Of a DNA stretch of 64,000 nucleotides, positions 22,413 through 33,480 are shown piece by piece. The DNA comes from Isoetes taiwanensis. Lineage: Eukaryota > Streptophyta > Lycopodiopsida > Isoetales > Isoetaceae. The stretch lies in NCBI GenBank assembly GCA_021234155.1, contig JAJEKV010000564.1, positions 1 to 64,000 on the forward strand. The letters are read 5' to 3'. Each line of letters opens with the position of its first letter. Within the stretch, counting starts at the first letter, position 1. Made by a program: the position numbers and the translations under genes. A model generated the notes under the pieces. It saw nothing but the letters and a program-made list of their open reading frames with translations, had not been told where the DNA came from and did not search any database.

Positions 22413-24029
22413 CTAGGATAAGGCCTCTGAAATATAAACCCTGTGTGCTGTTAGGTTATTGAAGGGTTTACGTTATGGAGGTCGAGTTTTAGTCGGTTGC
22501 ACTTAGGACATGGTCGAGAAGCTGCAGTTAAAAACATGAAGCAATAGGAATTGACGGAATGGGTTTTAAATTTATCCTCCTCCCAGTGTGGCAATTAGAA
22601 GTCAAGAGCGCCTTTTGCAATAGCAAAATTGTTTGGGATCATTCGGGGTGGCCAATAGTTCTAAACTCTGTTATTTCAGTTGCCTTGGCTCTGCACGCAT
22701 GTTTAGAAAAGATGCACCTAGTTATCCAAGAAAACGACCACGTTTTGGCCTCCGAAACGTAAACTCTGTGTGTTGCTAGGTTATTGTAGGGTTTATGTTT
22801 CGGAGGCCAAAACGTGGTCGTTTTCTTAGATAACTAGGTGCACCTTTTCTAAACATGCATACGGAGCCATGTCAACTGAAATAACAGAGTTTGGATCTAT
22901 TAGCCATCCCAAATGATCCCAAACAATTTTGCTACTGCAAAAGGCGCTCTTGATTTCTAATTGCCACATTGGGAGCAGTATAAATCCAAACCCGTTTCCG
23001 TCAGTTCCTATTGCTTCGAGTTTTCAACTGCAGCTTCTCAACCATGTCCCAAGTGCAACCGACTAAAACTCGACCTCCATAACATAAACCCTTCAATAAC
23101 CTAGCAACACACATGGTTTACGTTTCGGAGGCCATATCCCAGTCAGATTCGACCAAGATCTTGCGTAATGTCATCAGGTAGAGGGAGGGTGTTGACGCCA
23201 GAAGAAGCACCCTTAAAACCTTCCGGAAGCAGTTCGCCCCAAAGGTCCTCTCTCGAAGGCCCCTGGTCACGGACGGGCAACTCTCCCACTCCGGAATTGT
23301 GAATTGACACTGCCAATGGACTCAAAAACATCGATATTACCGTGGAGACCAAGTTTCGTGGGCAGAAGACCACCCCTTCTCCAAGAAGCGCCAAAGTAGC
23401 TCATGTCCAACACGTTCGTAGTCATTTGGCCTAAGAGGTGGCTGCGGGATACTGCAATGTAGAGGGTTCGTGTTTCTTTCATTGCAAAAAATGACCGTGT
23501 AACTTGGTTCTTAGGGTAATTTTGCCATTCCGGATGATATGGCGAAGTCGAATCTCCATTCCGGAGTCTTTGTACTGCCCGAAAGATAAAACATTTGGGT
23601 TTCTACACTGTCGACTGCAGGACGCTTCACGATTTGATAAGTTATCACGGACCGATCTTGGATTTTTTTGAACCTGCTCGAAGCAGGTTACTTGAACGCT
23701 GGATTCAACGGTCGGATAGGGAAACCGAGCTCCCGGGGGAGGGGGGGATTGGCATTTGCCCTCCCGGAGGAGCGTGCAGGAAAGGCTGCCTCGACAACCT
23801 TTCTAAGGTCTGTCTCCTGGGGTCCGGCCTCTCCCCTCTGGTGAGGAAGCCACGCAAAGTCCTGGCCTGCTTCGATTTGGGGAAGGGTGTCAACGCAAGA
23901 TCCCTCTATTCTCAAGTCTATCCTATCCCTTGTCAAACTCCTCTAACAAAGATTCCAAAGGTTATCACCACCCAATGAAAAGACCAAAGATGGACATCTT
24001 TTCATTTTTGGCCTAGTCAAAACTTGGCC

Positions 24030-27000
24030 TTGCTCACTTGGCATGCCATGTCACCACTTGGAGTGCCTAGGTGGCATGCTCGAGCCACCTTGGCACATTG
24101 GCCCCTAGGTGGCATGTTGGAGCTCGTCTGGCATGTTGGAGCCACCTTGGCATGTTTGAGCCTAGGTGGCATGTTAGAGCCTAGATGGCATGTGCGAGCC
24201 ACCTTGGCATGTTGGAGCCCACGTGGCATACTGGGGTCCACGTGGCATGCTTGAGCCACCTTGGCATGTTGGAGCCCAGGTGGCATGTTTGAGCCACCTT
24301 GGTATGTTTGAGCCACCTTGTCATGTTGGAGCCTAGGTGGCATGTTTGGGCCACTTTGGCATGCCTGAGCCACCTTGGCATGTTGGAGCCTAGGTGGCAT
24401 GTTGGAGCCTAGGTGGCATGTGCGAGCCACCTTGGCATGTTGGAGCCCACGTGGCATACTGGGGTCAACGTGGCATGCTTGAGCCACCTTGGCATGTTGG
24501 GCCGGTGGCATGTTTGAGCCACCTTGGCATGTGTTTGAGCCACCTTGTCATGTTGGAGCCCTAGGTGGCATGTTTGGCTTTGCCTTTGGCAGCCACCTTG
24601 GCATGTTGGAGCCTAGGTGGCATGTTGGAGCCTAGATGGCATGTTTGAGCCACCTTGGCATGTTGAGCCTAGATGGCATGTTGGAGCCCATGTGGCATGT
24701 TTGAGCCACCTTGGCATGTTTGAGCCACCTTGGCATATTTGAGCCTAGGTGGCATGTTGGTGCCTAGGTGGCATGCTTGAGCCACCTTGGTATCTTGGTG
24801 CCTAGGTGGCATGTTGTAGCCCATGTGGCATGTTTGAGCCACCTTGTCATGTTGGAGCCACCTTGGCGTGTTGGAGCCTAGGTGGCATGTTCGAGCCCAG
24901 GTGGCATGTTTGAGCCACCTTGGCATGTTGGAGCCTAGGTGGCATGTTGAAGCCCATGTGGCATGTTTGAGCCACCTTGTTGAAGCCTAGGTGGCATGTT
25001 GGAGGCATGTTTGAACCACCTTGGCATGTTTGAGCCTGCATGGCATGTTTGAGCCACCTTGGCATGTTGGAGCCTAGGTGGCATGTTGGGAAGCCCGTGG
25101 CATATTTGAGCCACCTTGGCAAGTTGAGCATGGGTGGCATGTTAGAGGCGTGGCATGTTTGAGCACGTTGGACCTAGGTGGCATGTTTGAGCCATTTTTT
25201 CATGTTGGAGCCTAGGTGGCATGTTGGAGCCACCTTGGCATGTTTGAGCCTAGGTGGCATGTTGGAGCCACCTTGGCATGTTGGAGCCCACGTGGCATGT
25301 TGGAGCCTAGGTGGCGGGTTGGGCGTGGGTGGCATGTTGGATTGGTGGCATGTTTGAGCCACCTTGGCATGTTGGAGCCTAGGTGGCATGTTGAAGCCCA
25401 TGTGGCATGTTTGAGCCACCTTGTCATGTTGGAGCCACTGGGTGGCGTGTTGGAGCCTAGGTGGCATGTTGGACCTAGGTGGCATGTTGAAGCCCATGTG
25501 GCATGTTTGAGCCACCTTGTCATGTTGGAGCCTAGGTGGCATGTTTGAAGCCACCCATGTCATGTGGCATGTTTGAGCCACCTTTTGAGCCATTATTTGG
25601 AGCCTAGGTGGCATGTTTGAGCCACCTTGGCATGTTGGAGACTAGGTGGCATGTTGGAAGCCCACTTGGAATGTTTGAGCCACATTGGCATGTTTGGAGC
25701 CCTGGGTGGCATGTTGGAGCCAATGTGGCATGTTTGAGCCACCTTGGCATGTTGGAGCATAGGTGGCATGTTTGCCAGCGTGCCATGTTGGCATGTTGGA
25801 GCCCTAGGTGGCATGTTTGTTTGAGCCACCTTGGCATGTTGGAGCCTAGGTGGCATGGAGCGTGGTGGCATGTTGGAGCCTAGGTGGCATGTTTGAGCCA
25901 CCTTGGCATGTTGGAGCCCTAGGTGGCATGTTTGAGCCACCTTGGCATGTTTGAGCCTAGGTGGCATGTTGGAGCCGCGTGGCATGTTGGAGCCTGGGTG
26001 GCATGTTTGAGCCTAGGTGGCATGTTGTGAGCCCAGCCTTGGCATGTTGAGCCACCTAGGTGGCATGGTGGGCCTAGGTGGCATGTTTGAGCCACCTTGG
26101 CATGTTGGAGCCTAGGTGGCATGTTGTGAGCCACCTTGGCATGTTGGAGCCTAGGTGGCATGTTGGAGCCCGCTTGGCATGTTTGAGCCACCTTGGCATG
26201 TTGGAGCCTAGGTGGCATGTTGGAGGGGCACCTCGTGGCATGTTTGAGCCCACCTTGGCATGTTTGAGCCACCTGGCATGTTTGAGCCTAGGTGGCATGT
26301 TGGAGCCTAGATGGCATGTTTAAGCCACCTTGGCATGTTCGATCCTAGGTGGCATGTTGGAGCCACCTTGGCATGTTGGAGCCTAAGTGAGCCTGCATGG
26401 CATGTTTGAGCCTATGTGGCATGTTTGAGCCACCTAGGAATGTTGGAGCCTAGGTGGCATGTTGGAGCCCACGTCGCATATGAGCCACCTTAGGTGGCAT
26501 GTTGGAGCCTGCATGGCATGTTTGAGCACGTTGGAGCCTAGGTGGCATGTTTGAGCCATTTTGTCATGTTGGAGCCTAGGTGGCGTGTTGGAGCCACCTT
26601 GGCATGTTTGAGCCTAGGTGGCATGTTAGAGCCACCTTGGCATGTTGGAGCCACGTGGCATGTTGGAGCCCACGTGGCATGTTTGAGCCAACTTGGCATG
26701 TTTGAGCCACCTTTGGGTGTTGGCCCTAGGTGGCATGTTGAAGCCCATGTGGCATGTTTGAGCCACCTTGTCATGTTGGAGCCTAGGCGGCATGTTTTGA
26801 GCCACCTTGGCATGTTGGACCCTAGGTGGCATGTTGGAGCCCACGTGGCATGTTTGAGCCCTAGGTGGCATGTTGGAGCCCACGGTGGCATCTTTGGAGC
26901 CTAGGTGGCATGTTTGAGCCAACTTGGCATATTTAAGCCTATGTGGCATGTTGTGAGCCACCTTGGCATGTTGGAGCCTAGGTGGCATGGTGGAGCCCAC

Positions 27001-27886
27001 ATGGCATGTTTGAGCCACCTTGGCATGTTGGAGCCTAGGTGGCATGTTTGAGCCCACCTTGGCATGTTTGAGCCACTTGGCATGTTTGAGCCTAGGTGGC
27101 ATGTTGGAGCCTAGGTGGCATGTTTGAGCCACCTTGGCACGTTTGAGCCTAGGTGGCATGTTGGAGCCACCTTGGCATGTTGGAGCCTAAGTGACAATGC
27201 ATGGCATGTTTGAGCCTATGTGGCATGTTTGAGCCACCTAGGAATGTTGGAGCCTAGGTGGCATGTTGGAGCCCAAGTGGCATATTTGAGCCACCTTGGC
27301 AGGTTGGAGCATAGGTGGCATCTTTGGAGTCTGCGTGGCATGTTTGAGGCACGTTGGAGCCTAGGTGGCATGTTTGAGCCATTTTGCATGTTGGAGCCTA
27401 AGTGGCATGTTGGAGCCACCTTGGCATGTTTGAGCCTAGGTGGCATGTTAGAGCCACCTTGGCATGTTTGAGCCAACGTGGCATGTTTGAGCCACCTTGG
27501 CATGTTTTGGTGGCCTAGGTGGCATGTTGGAGCCCCAGGTGGCAAGCCCACTTTGTGGCATGTTGAAGCCCATGTGGCATGTTGGAGCCTAGGTGGCATG
27601 TTGGAGCCCACGTGGCATGTTTGAGCCACTTTGGCATGTTTGAGCCTAGGTGGCATGTTAGAGCTACGGTGGCATGCTGGAGCCTAGGTGGCATGTTTGA
27701 GCCAACTTGGCATATTTAAGCCTAGGTGACATGTTGTGAGCCACCTTGGCATGTTGGAGCGTAGGTGGCATGGTGGAGCCCGTGGCATGTTTGCGCCATG
27801 TTGGCATATTGGAGCCTGCATGGCATGTTAGAGCCCGCGTGGCATGTTGGAGCCACCTTGGCATGTTGGAGCCACCTTTGTGGCAT
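24030..27886 (+). repeat. 19-bp minisatellite, main array
   Basis: Roughly 200 units of 19 bp with consensus TGGCATGTTKGAGCC plus a variable 4-base end (TAGG or ACCT). The two end-types tend to alternate, giving a 38-bp dimer. The distal part is increasingly irregular, with partial and inserted units. Frames in all directions are period artefacts. Confidence 0.93.
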
Positions 27887-27887
27887 G

Positions 27888-27978
27888 TTTTTTTTTTTTG
27901 AAGAACTGTGTCATCAATATATTAAAAGAATGGTAATGTTACAAAGCAAGTGAGGAGGAATGAGAACTGCCCCAAAGA
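27888..27978 (-). mobile_element. Short poly-A retro-insertion in the array
   Basis: A 91-bp non-satellite piece interrupts the array. On the minus strand it ends in a poly-A run (poly-T at 27889-27899 on plus) after a TTTTAATATATTGATG stretch, like a 5'-truncated retroelement 3' end. It is flanked by TGGCATG on both sides, but that word belongs to the array, so it proves nothing about duplication. Confidence 0.45.
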
Positions 27979-28070
27979 TGGCATGTTTGAGCCACCTTGG
28001 CATGTTTGAGCTGATTGGGACCTGAGTTCATGTGCATATGCTCAAAAAATGGATTTGAGGCATAAAAAAG

Positions 28071-28383
<313 letters not shown>

Positions 28384-28687
28384 ATCGATAGACTTGTTGG
28401 TTCCCATGGATGTTAAAGTTAAATTCAGTTCAATTCAATTTTGGGATCTTCATAATGCCTTTGCATTCTAGTTTTCTATAAGCATGAGGGGTAAAGGGAC
28501 AATAGATGAGATATTGCATTTTTGCACCGGTCCTGGACCCCCTCAAGGAATACAAATCAAATTCTTGATGGTTTTGTTATGCAACAATAGGTGTTAAGTA
28601 ATTGAAGTAGTTGAAGTAACTTGTCTTACATGGAATACTAGTATAAGGACATGTGATCGTGCACGTGCATCACATGTAGCAAATCAA

Positions 28688-29143
28688 GTACTCTGTCCTA
28701 CCACTATAAAGACCCGTGATATGGAAGGATAGGACATGTAGAGAATCAAGTATTCTTTCTTACTTCTATAAAGACATGTGACAATAGAAGTATTACACAT
28801 GTCGTAATTCATGTATTCTTTCCTACAATGCCTTAGCAAATAAAGTACTCTGTCCTACTACTATAAATACATGTGACATGGAAGCATATGACATGTAGAG
28901 AATCAAGTATTCTTTCCTACTTCTATAAAGACATGTGACAATAGAAGTATTATACATGTTATAATTCATGTATTCTTTCCTACAATGCCTTAGCAAATAA
29001 AGTACTCTGTCCTACTACTATAAAGACATGTGAATGGAAGTATAGGACATGTAGAGAATCAAATATTCTTTCCTACATCTATAAAGACATGTGACAATAG
29101 AATTATTAGACATGTAGAAATTCAAGTATTCTTTCCTACAGTG
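28688..29143 (+). repeat. 157-bp tandem repeat, three copies
   Basis: Copies begin at 28688, 28845 and 29002 with GTACTCTGTCCTAC. Each contains ACATGTGACAATAGAA and TATTCTTTCCTAC, and many ACATGT palindromes. Placed just inside the right TIR of the 11.7-kb element, it looks like subterminal repeat sequence. Confidence 0.85.
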
Positions 29144-29312
29144 GATTGTATTATAAAATGACATGTCACAATAGAAGAAACTACAAAACAACAGTGGATG
29201 TTTTAATCCACTGAAAAAAGAACACCATTATCGAACAAAACCATACCTCCACAAATCCACATGTAGGATTCTTTGAAAACAGGACATGTAGACCTACCAA
29301 AACTGATGTTTT

Positions 29313-29341
29313 CAACAGTGGACCAAAAACCGGGGTGAGTG
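29313..29341 (-). repeat. Right terminal inverted repeat
   Basis: On the minus strand begins CACTCACCCC. Partner of 17661-17689. Confidence 0.8.
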
Positions 29342-30736
29342 TGTCATATCCCAGATATCTGTACCCTGTGGCTTCCTCTAGTTCTTTCCCCTTATATTTA
29401 AAGGGTCTGTGATTTATCTTTGTACCGAAGGTCACTATTTTTGTTTTGTCGGGTTGATATGTGGGTCCTGTCTCGCACAAAACTCTTCTAGTATCTCTAG
29501 CATTCTATGCATTCCTTTGGCTTTGGTCGCCATCATACCTAAATCATCCGCATATAGCATTATTGGGACTTTTATTCTCCCTATCATTGGTGCTTCACTG
29601 TCTCCCCCTCTCTCCTTGACAAATTCCTGTAGGGCATCTATGTATATCCCAAAAAGTGTGGGTGATAGTGGGCATCCTGTTTGTACTCTCGTGTCATGAT
29701 TCTATGGCTTCCCCTTCCCCATCTGTCTTGGCATATACCTTTTGGTATAGCCTTGCAATTGATCCTACTAACCCTTCTGGTGCTCTTAGTCCTATTAGTC
29801 TAAGTAGGAGTTTATCTCTGGGTACTGTGTCGAAGGCTTTTTTAAAGTCCACGAAGCAGCATATGATCTTCTTGTTACTCTCCTTTATGCGCTCTATCAT
29901 TATCCTTAGGGTCACCGGATGGTCCGGTGGTCGAAGTACTCGGGTCGAAAACCGGCCGACCTTGTGCTTTCGAGTTTTCCCCTTCGCCCGTTTTTTAGTT
30001 TCTGATCCAAAGTTTTCCCGAACCATTTCGCGAATACTGAGCTGACCATAATAGTCCTGTAATTACTCGGTTCTTCTTTGTTTCCTCCTTTATGGAGCGA
30101 GATTACCTTATTAAACTGCCATCTTTCCGGTAGACCTGAATGTACTATCTCATTGAATATTTCTGTTATGGTCCCCACTATCTCTGTTCCTACGCATTTC
30201 AACATCTCCGCTGTTAGCCCATATAGATCCGGTGCCTTATTGTTTGCCATTTTATTTAGTGCCCATGTCACCTCTTCCTTGGAGAAGGGAGGTTTGTGTC
30301 TACCTTCTGGGGCCATGATTAGTGCAGCCCTTGTTTTGTACAGACGTTCCAGGTATCTTGTCCAGTCTATTTCTATTTCCATTTCCATTCCTCCCCCCTC
30401 TCTTGCCTCTTTGTGCAGCTTTTGTTTTGAGCCTTTTTTCATATTGTTCCAGAATACCTTAGGTCGCTTTTTCAGGTCTTCGACCAGCTCCCATTGGTGG
30501 TTTTTCAGGTCCTGAGCTTTCTTTCTTTTCAGTATCTTCACATATTTGCTGCGTTCCTCTTGGTATGTCTCAGTTCCTTTTGCCTGTTTGACTTTCCTTC
30601 GTTGTTCCATGCATGTTGCGTCAAACCATACTGACCTTCGAAATGCTATAGCTCTTCTTCCTCTTTCTCTTCTTCCGAATGCCATTTTTGCTGCTTCTTC
30701 CAAGATGTCATTCATGTCGTTCCCTCTGTCCTTCAT
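29342..30736 (-). pseudogene. LINE reverse transcriptase
   Basis: The upstream frame (29912-30736) has the RT entry motif NKAPDLYGLTAEML. The next frame has motif A, FVDFKKAFDTVPRDKL (around 29824-29856), and motif C, YADD (29543-29554), lies in yet another frame, so at least two frameshifts occur. YADD and the motif A aspartate are intact at residue level. It would copy element RNA at a nicked target, but this copy is dead. Confidence 0.9.
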
Positions 30737-30769
30737 TCCCTCTCCCCATTCCTTTTCTTTTATTCTCTT

Positions 30770-31640
30770 TTACCGCGTTTTATGAATGTTCCCTCTGTTT
30801 TCTCTGAATTTGAGTGTTATTTTGGCCTGTTTGCCTCTTCCTTGCGTGTCATCTGTTCTTCCCCTTGCCACATTCATCTTGAGCAGGATGGGTCTGTGTC
30901 CCTCCCTCCCTCCTACCGGCCATTCCCCTAACTCCATCTTTCCGATTTCCTTTATTGCTTCCTCATTTGCTATCACATAGTCTACTATACTGCTCAGTGG
31001 CGTTTGTGTAATGGCGGCCTTCGAATCCGCCATCTTCTTAGGCCATTGCATATAATTGTATCTCAGTAGCTGTACATACCTCTATCGGTGTTTCTCCTCT
31101 CATTTGTCACCTCCATTTCGCTCTCATCGTGTTCCGTTGCCATTCTTCCCCTCTCAGGCTGTGTCCCTTTGTCCTCTCCTTGTCTATCCTCGCTTTAGGC
31201 GGGTCTTTTGTTCTTGTCCCGTCCTTGCGTTAATATCCCCTACTATGATCAACAGTCCCTTATCCCTGTGTTTCATGACAATTTCTCCCATGCTTAATAG
31301 TTCCAGTTTATCACATTGAGGTGGATAATATACTATTAGCAAATATAGATTTCTGTAATCAAGCAACACAATATTTTAATGTCATTTTCCAAAATACATG
31401 CTTTTTTGACACTGCTATTCCTAATGTAGCAAGCTAGCCCCGCGCTTCCTCTTCCTATTTTGTAGTTCTTTTCCCTTCAGCACGTGAACAATGTGTATCC
31501 TGGTTCATCTGGTAGCCTCTTTGTGCTGTGCTCTCACGTCTCTACCAGGCATATGATATCCTGGTCTCGTGCTGCGTGTAGGCGTTCTCCATCACCCCAA
31601 GGATATCCCGTGCAATTCCAGTACCAGATCGTTACTTCTT
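30770..31640 (-). pseudogene. LINE AP-endonuclease domain
   Basis: In order along the minus strand: WNCTG and DIICLVET (about 31.55-31.64 kb; the N and E active-site blocks), GDINA (about 31226-31240), and a C-terminal IVDYVIAN ... GHRPIL block matching the usual SDH motif with Ser-Asp replaced. Frames are interrupted. The domain nicks target DNA in LINE insertion. Confidence 0.85.
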
Positions 31641-31693
31641 CCTTCCTTTCTGTACCCCCCTGCCTCCCTGGTGATCTAGTGCGTGTCCTTTCT

Positions 31694-32595
31694 TTAACTG
31701 CCCCCTCGTTTTTGCTCCCTGATCCCCCCTGTCTTCCTTGTCAGCGTTATGTTCTGGTCTAGGTCTCTTCCGACCTCTTTTCCGCTTCCCCACCCTAGCT
31801 GTGTCTGTGTTAGAATCTTGGGGGCTGTTTCCCGGTCTATCTTATCTGTTTCTGCTGTCCCTGTCCTTTCGTTGCCTCCGTTTCGCGGTTCCCATCTTCC
31901 CTCGGATCTTGTGGGTCCATCCGATCTCTGCGTTAAGGGGTTCTGCGTTGTGTTCTCTCTCGGCCTCTTTTGAGGTAGAGTTTCCCATTCTTTACCCCAG
32001 CTTGTACTCGCTTGACTCAATTCTCTGACTTTCGCTAGTTCCCTGTGTAACCCCTGCCTCTGCATGGCTGTTAAGGCCTCTTGTACTTTGAGTCCATTCA
32101 CGAGTTTGAACCTGCATGAATGATTCTTTCCTTGGTGCTTGGTCTCTCATAGTCACATTTATATGCCTCGCCCTTCCTCTCAAGCTCCCGCGGTGCTTTC
32201 ACTATCACATTCTGCGTTCTGAAAACGCTCTCCATTATTTCTCGCGGTGACCGAAACGTGTCTTCGTTAGGCCTTTCGGCTACCCCTATCAACCTTACAT
32301 CATGTTTTATCTTTTCTGTTCCTTGAACTCCACTATATGCGTTTAATCCTATCAAAACTCGCCCGCATCTAGATCTATTTGTTTCTTTTCTAATGTCACC
32401 AACCTTTGTATGATTTCCACCTTTTCTTTCTCCACCTCTTCCATCCTTTTTAAATTTCCACCCTCTGTATCTTCCACCACCACCTTTTCGATCTTCCACT
32501 TTCCCTATCGTTTCTTTGTTACATTGCCGCTTCTTGATGTGTTGGCGCTTCCATCCTCGGTACCACGGTCTCGGTCTTACCTCTATCTGTGCCAA
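31694..32595 (-). pseudogene. LINE ORF1-like region
   Basis: Two adjoining minus-strand frames (32098-32595 and 31694-32101) rich in Arg, Lys, Gly and Gln, in the ORF1 position upstream of the endonuclease. No zinc knuckle or RRM was recognised, so the assignment rests on position and basic composition. Confidence 0.5.
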
Positions 32596-33480
32596 GAAGT
32601 CTTGCGTGGGTCTTGTTTGAGTTCCTCCTGGCTTGGCCCCCGGCTCTGTTTGGCTAGCATTTTCTCGAATCTATTGTTATTGCTATACCGCCGAATCCCT
32701 TTCTTGGGATTGCTCTTACGTGTTTTTCTGTTTCTTGTTTCTCTTAGCGGGCTTACTATATCGTATTCCCTTATTTATCCATTCGGGCGTTTCCCCCATA
32801 TCCTTTCAATTTTGAATTTCAAATTTGAATTTTCCCATCAAGATATGATTATTGGGTGCTTGTGTCCGCTCTTTAATATCGGGGTTTTTTGGGTACGGCA
32901 CGATTTGTATTCAATTCTCACGGATTCCATGATTCCGACACTATATGTCTTTGCCTTGTTTTTGTACCCTTTTGGTAGTGGTTTTGTGACTTTGGTGCAC
33001 CAACCGGAGGATTAGATCCTCACTGTCTTGGTGTACGGTTGGGGAGTTGCCTCCCACTATCCCGTACTTGGCAACCTCTGTCTTTCCACTTCCATTTTCG
33101 TTTCCATTTTATTTTATGGGGCCGGGTAAGTTGGTGTGCTTAGCGGTAGGCACCAGCCGGTGGGCTATTTTCCACTCTGTCCTGGTGTATGGGGAGACAC
33201 CCATCTCTCTGTCCCATAGCTTTGCCTTCCACTCTTTGCACCATCTACTCCTGGACCCCTTATTTGTCCGATTTCTTTCGTCCATCCTTTGTGGTTGTTG
33301 TATCTCTAGGGCCTGTTAGGTTGGCGTATCCACCCATCTTCCCCTTTTCATTTTTACTAGGTCGCTTCCATACATCTGCGTTCGTACCTATCATATCATA
33401 TACACCTCTACAATTACATCTATACTTACCTCTATACGTCATATATAGTATATCTACACGTCTTGTCGTAATATTTCTCT

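Larger units (their letters stand above)
21171..24350. repeat. Large palindrome, about 1.6 kb per arm
   Basis: Left arm about 21171-22764, right arm 22791 to about 24350, separated by a 26-bp centre. Inner ends: CGTTTTGGCCTCCGAAAC at 22741-22758 is the complement of 22797-22814. Matching landmarks include the GCAGCCTTTCCTGCGAGCG region (21778) versus its complement near 23780, and AAACTTGGCCTTGC-type edges at about 21450 and 24020. The arms are diverged by scattered substitutions, and about 90 bp (around 21510-21600) is missing from the right arm. The outer parts of the arms are minisatellite in opposite orientation. Confidence 0.9.
29342..33480 (-). mobile_element. LINE, 5' half
   Basis: Minus-strand non-LTR element with ORF1-like, AP endonuclease and reverse transcriptase parts. 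The RT is cut at 29342 after YRYLGYDT, and the next residues are found at 17650. The 5' limit is not resolved and lies between about 32.6 and 33.7 kb. Confidence 0.85.

Noticed and set aside
20671-27886. Long open frames encoding repeats such as CHLGSNMPRWLKHA
   Set aside because: Open frames occur on both strands and several phases because 19-bp units without stops cycle through frames; no start context and many indels.
27881-27985. Target duplication TGGCATG around the poly-A insert
   Set aside because: TGGCATG is part of every satellite unit, so its presence on both sides is expected without insertion.
30078-33015. Several plus-strand frames of 90-200 codons
   Set aside because: They are antisense to the minus-strand LINE, whose frames carry the real RT and endonuclease motifs.
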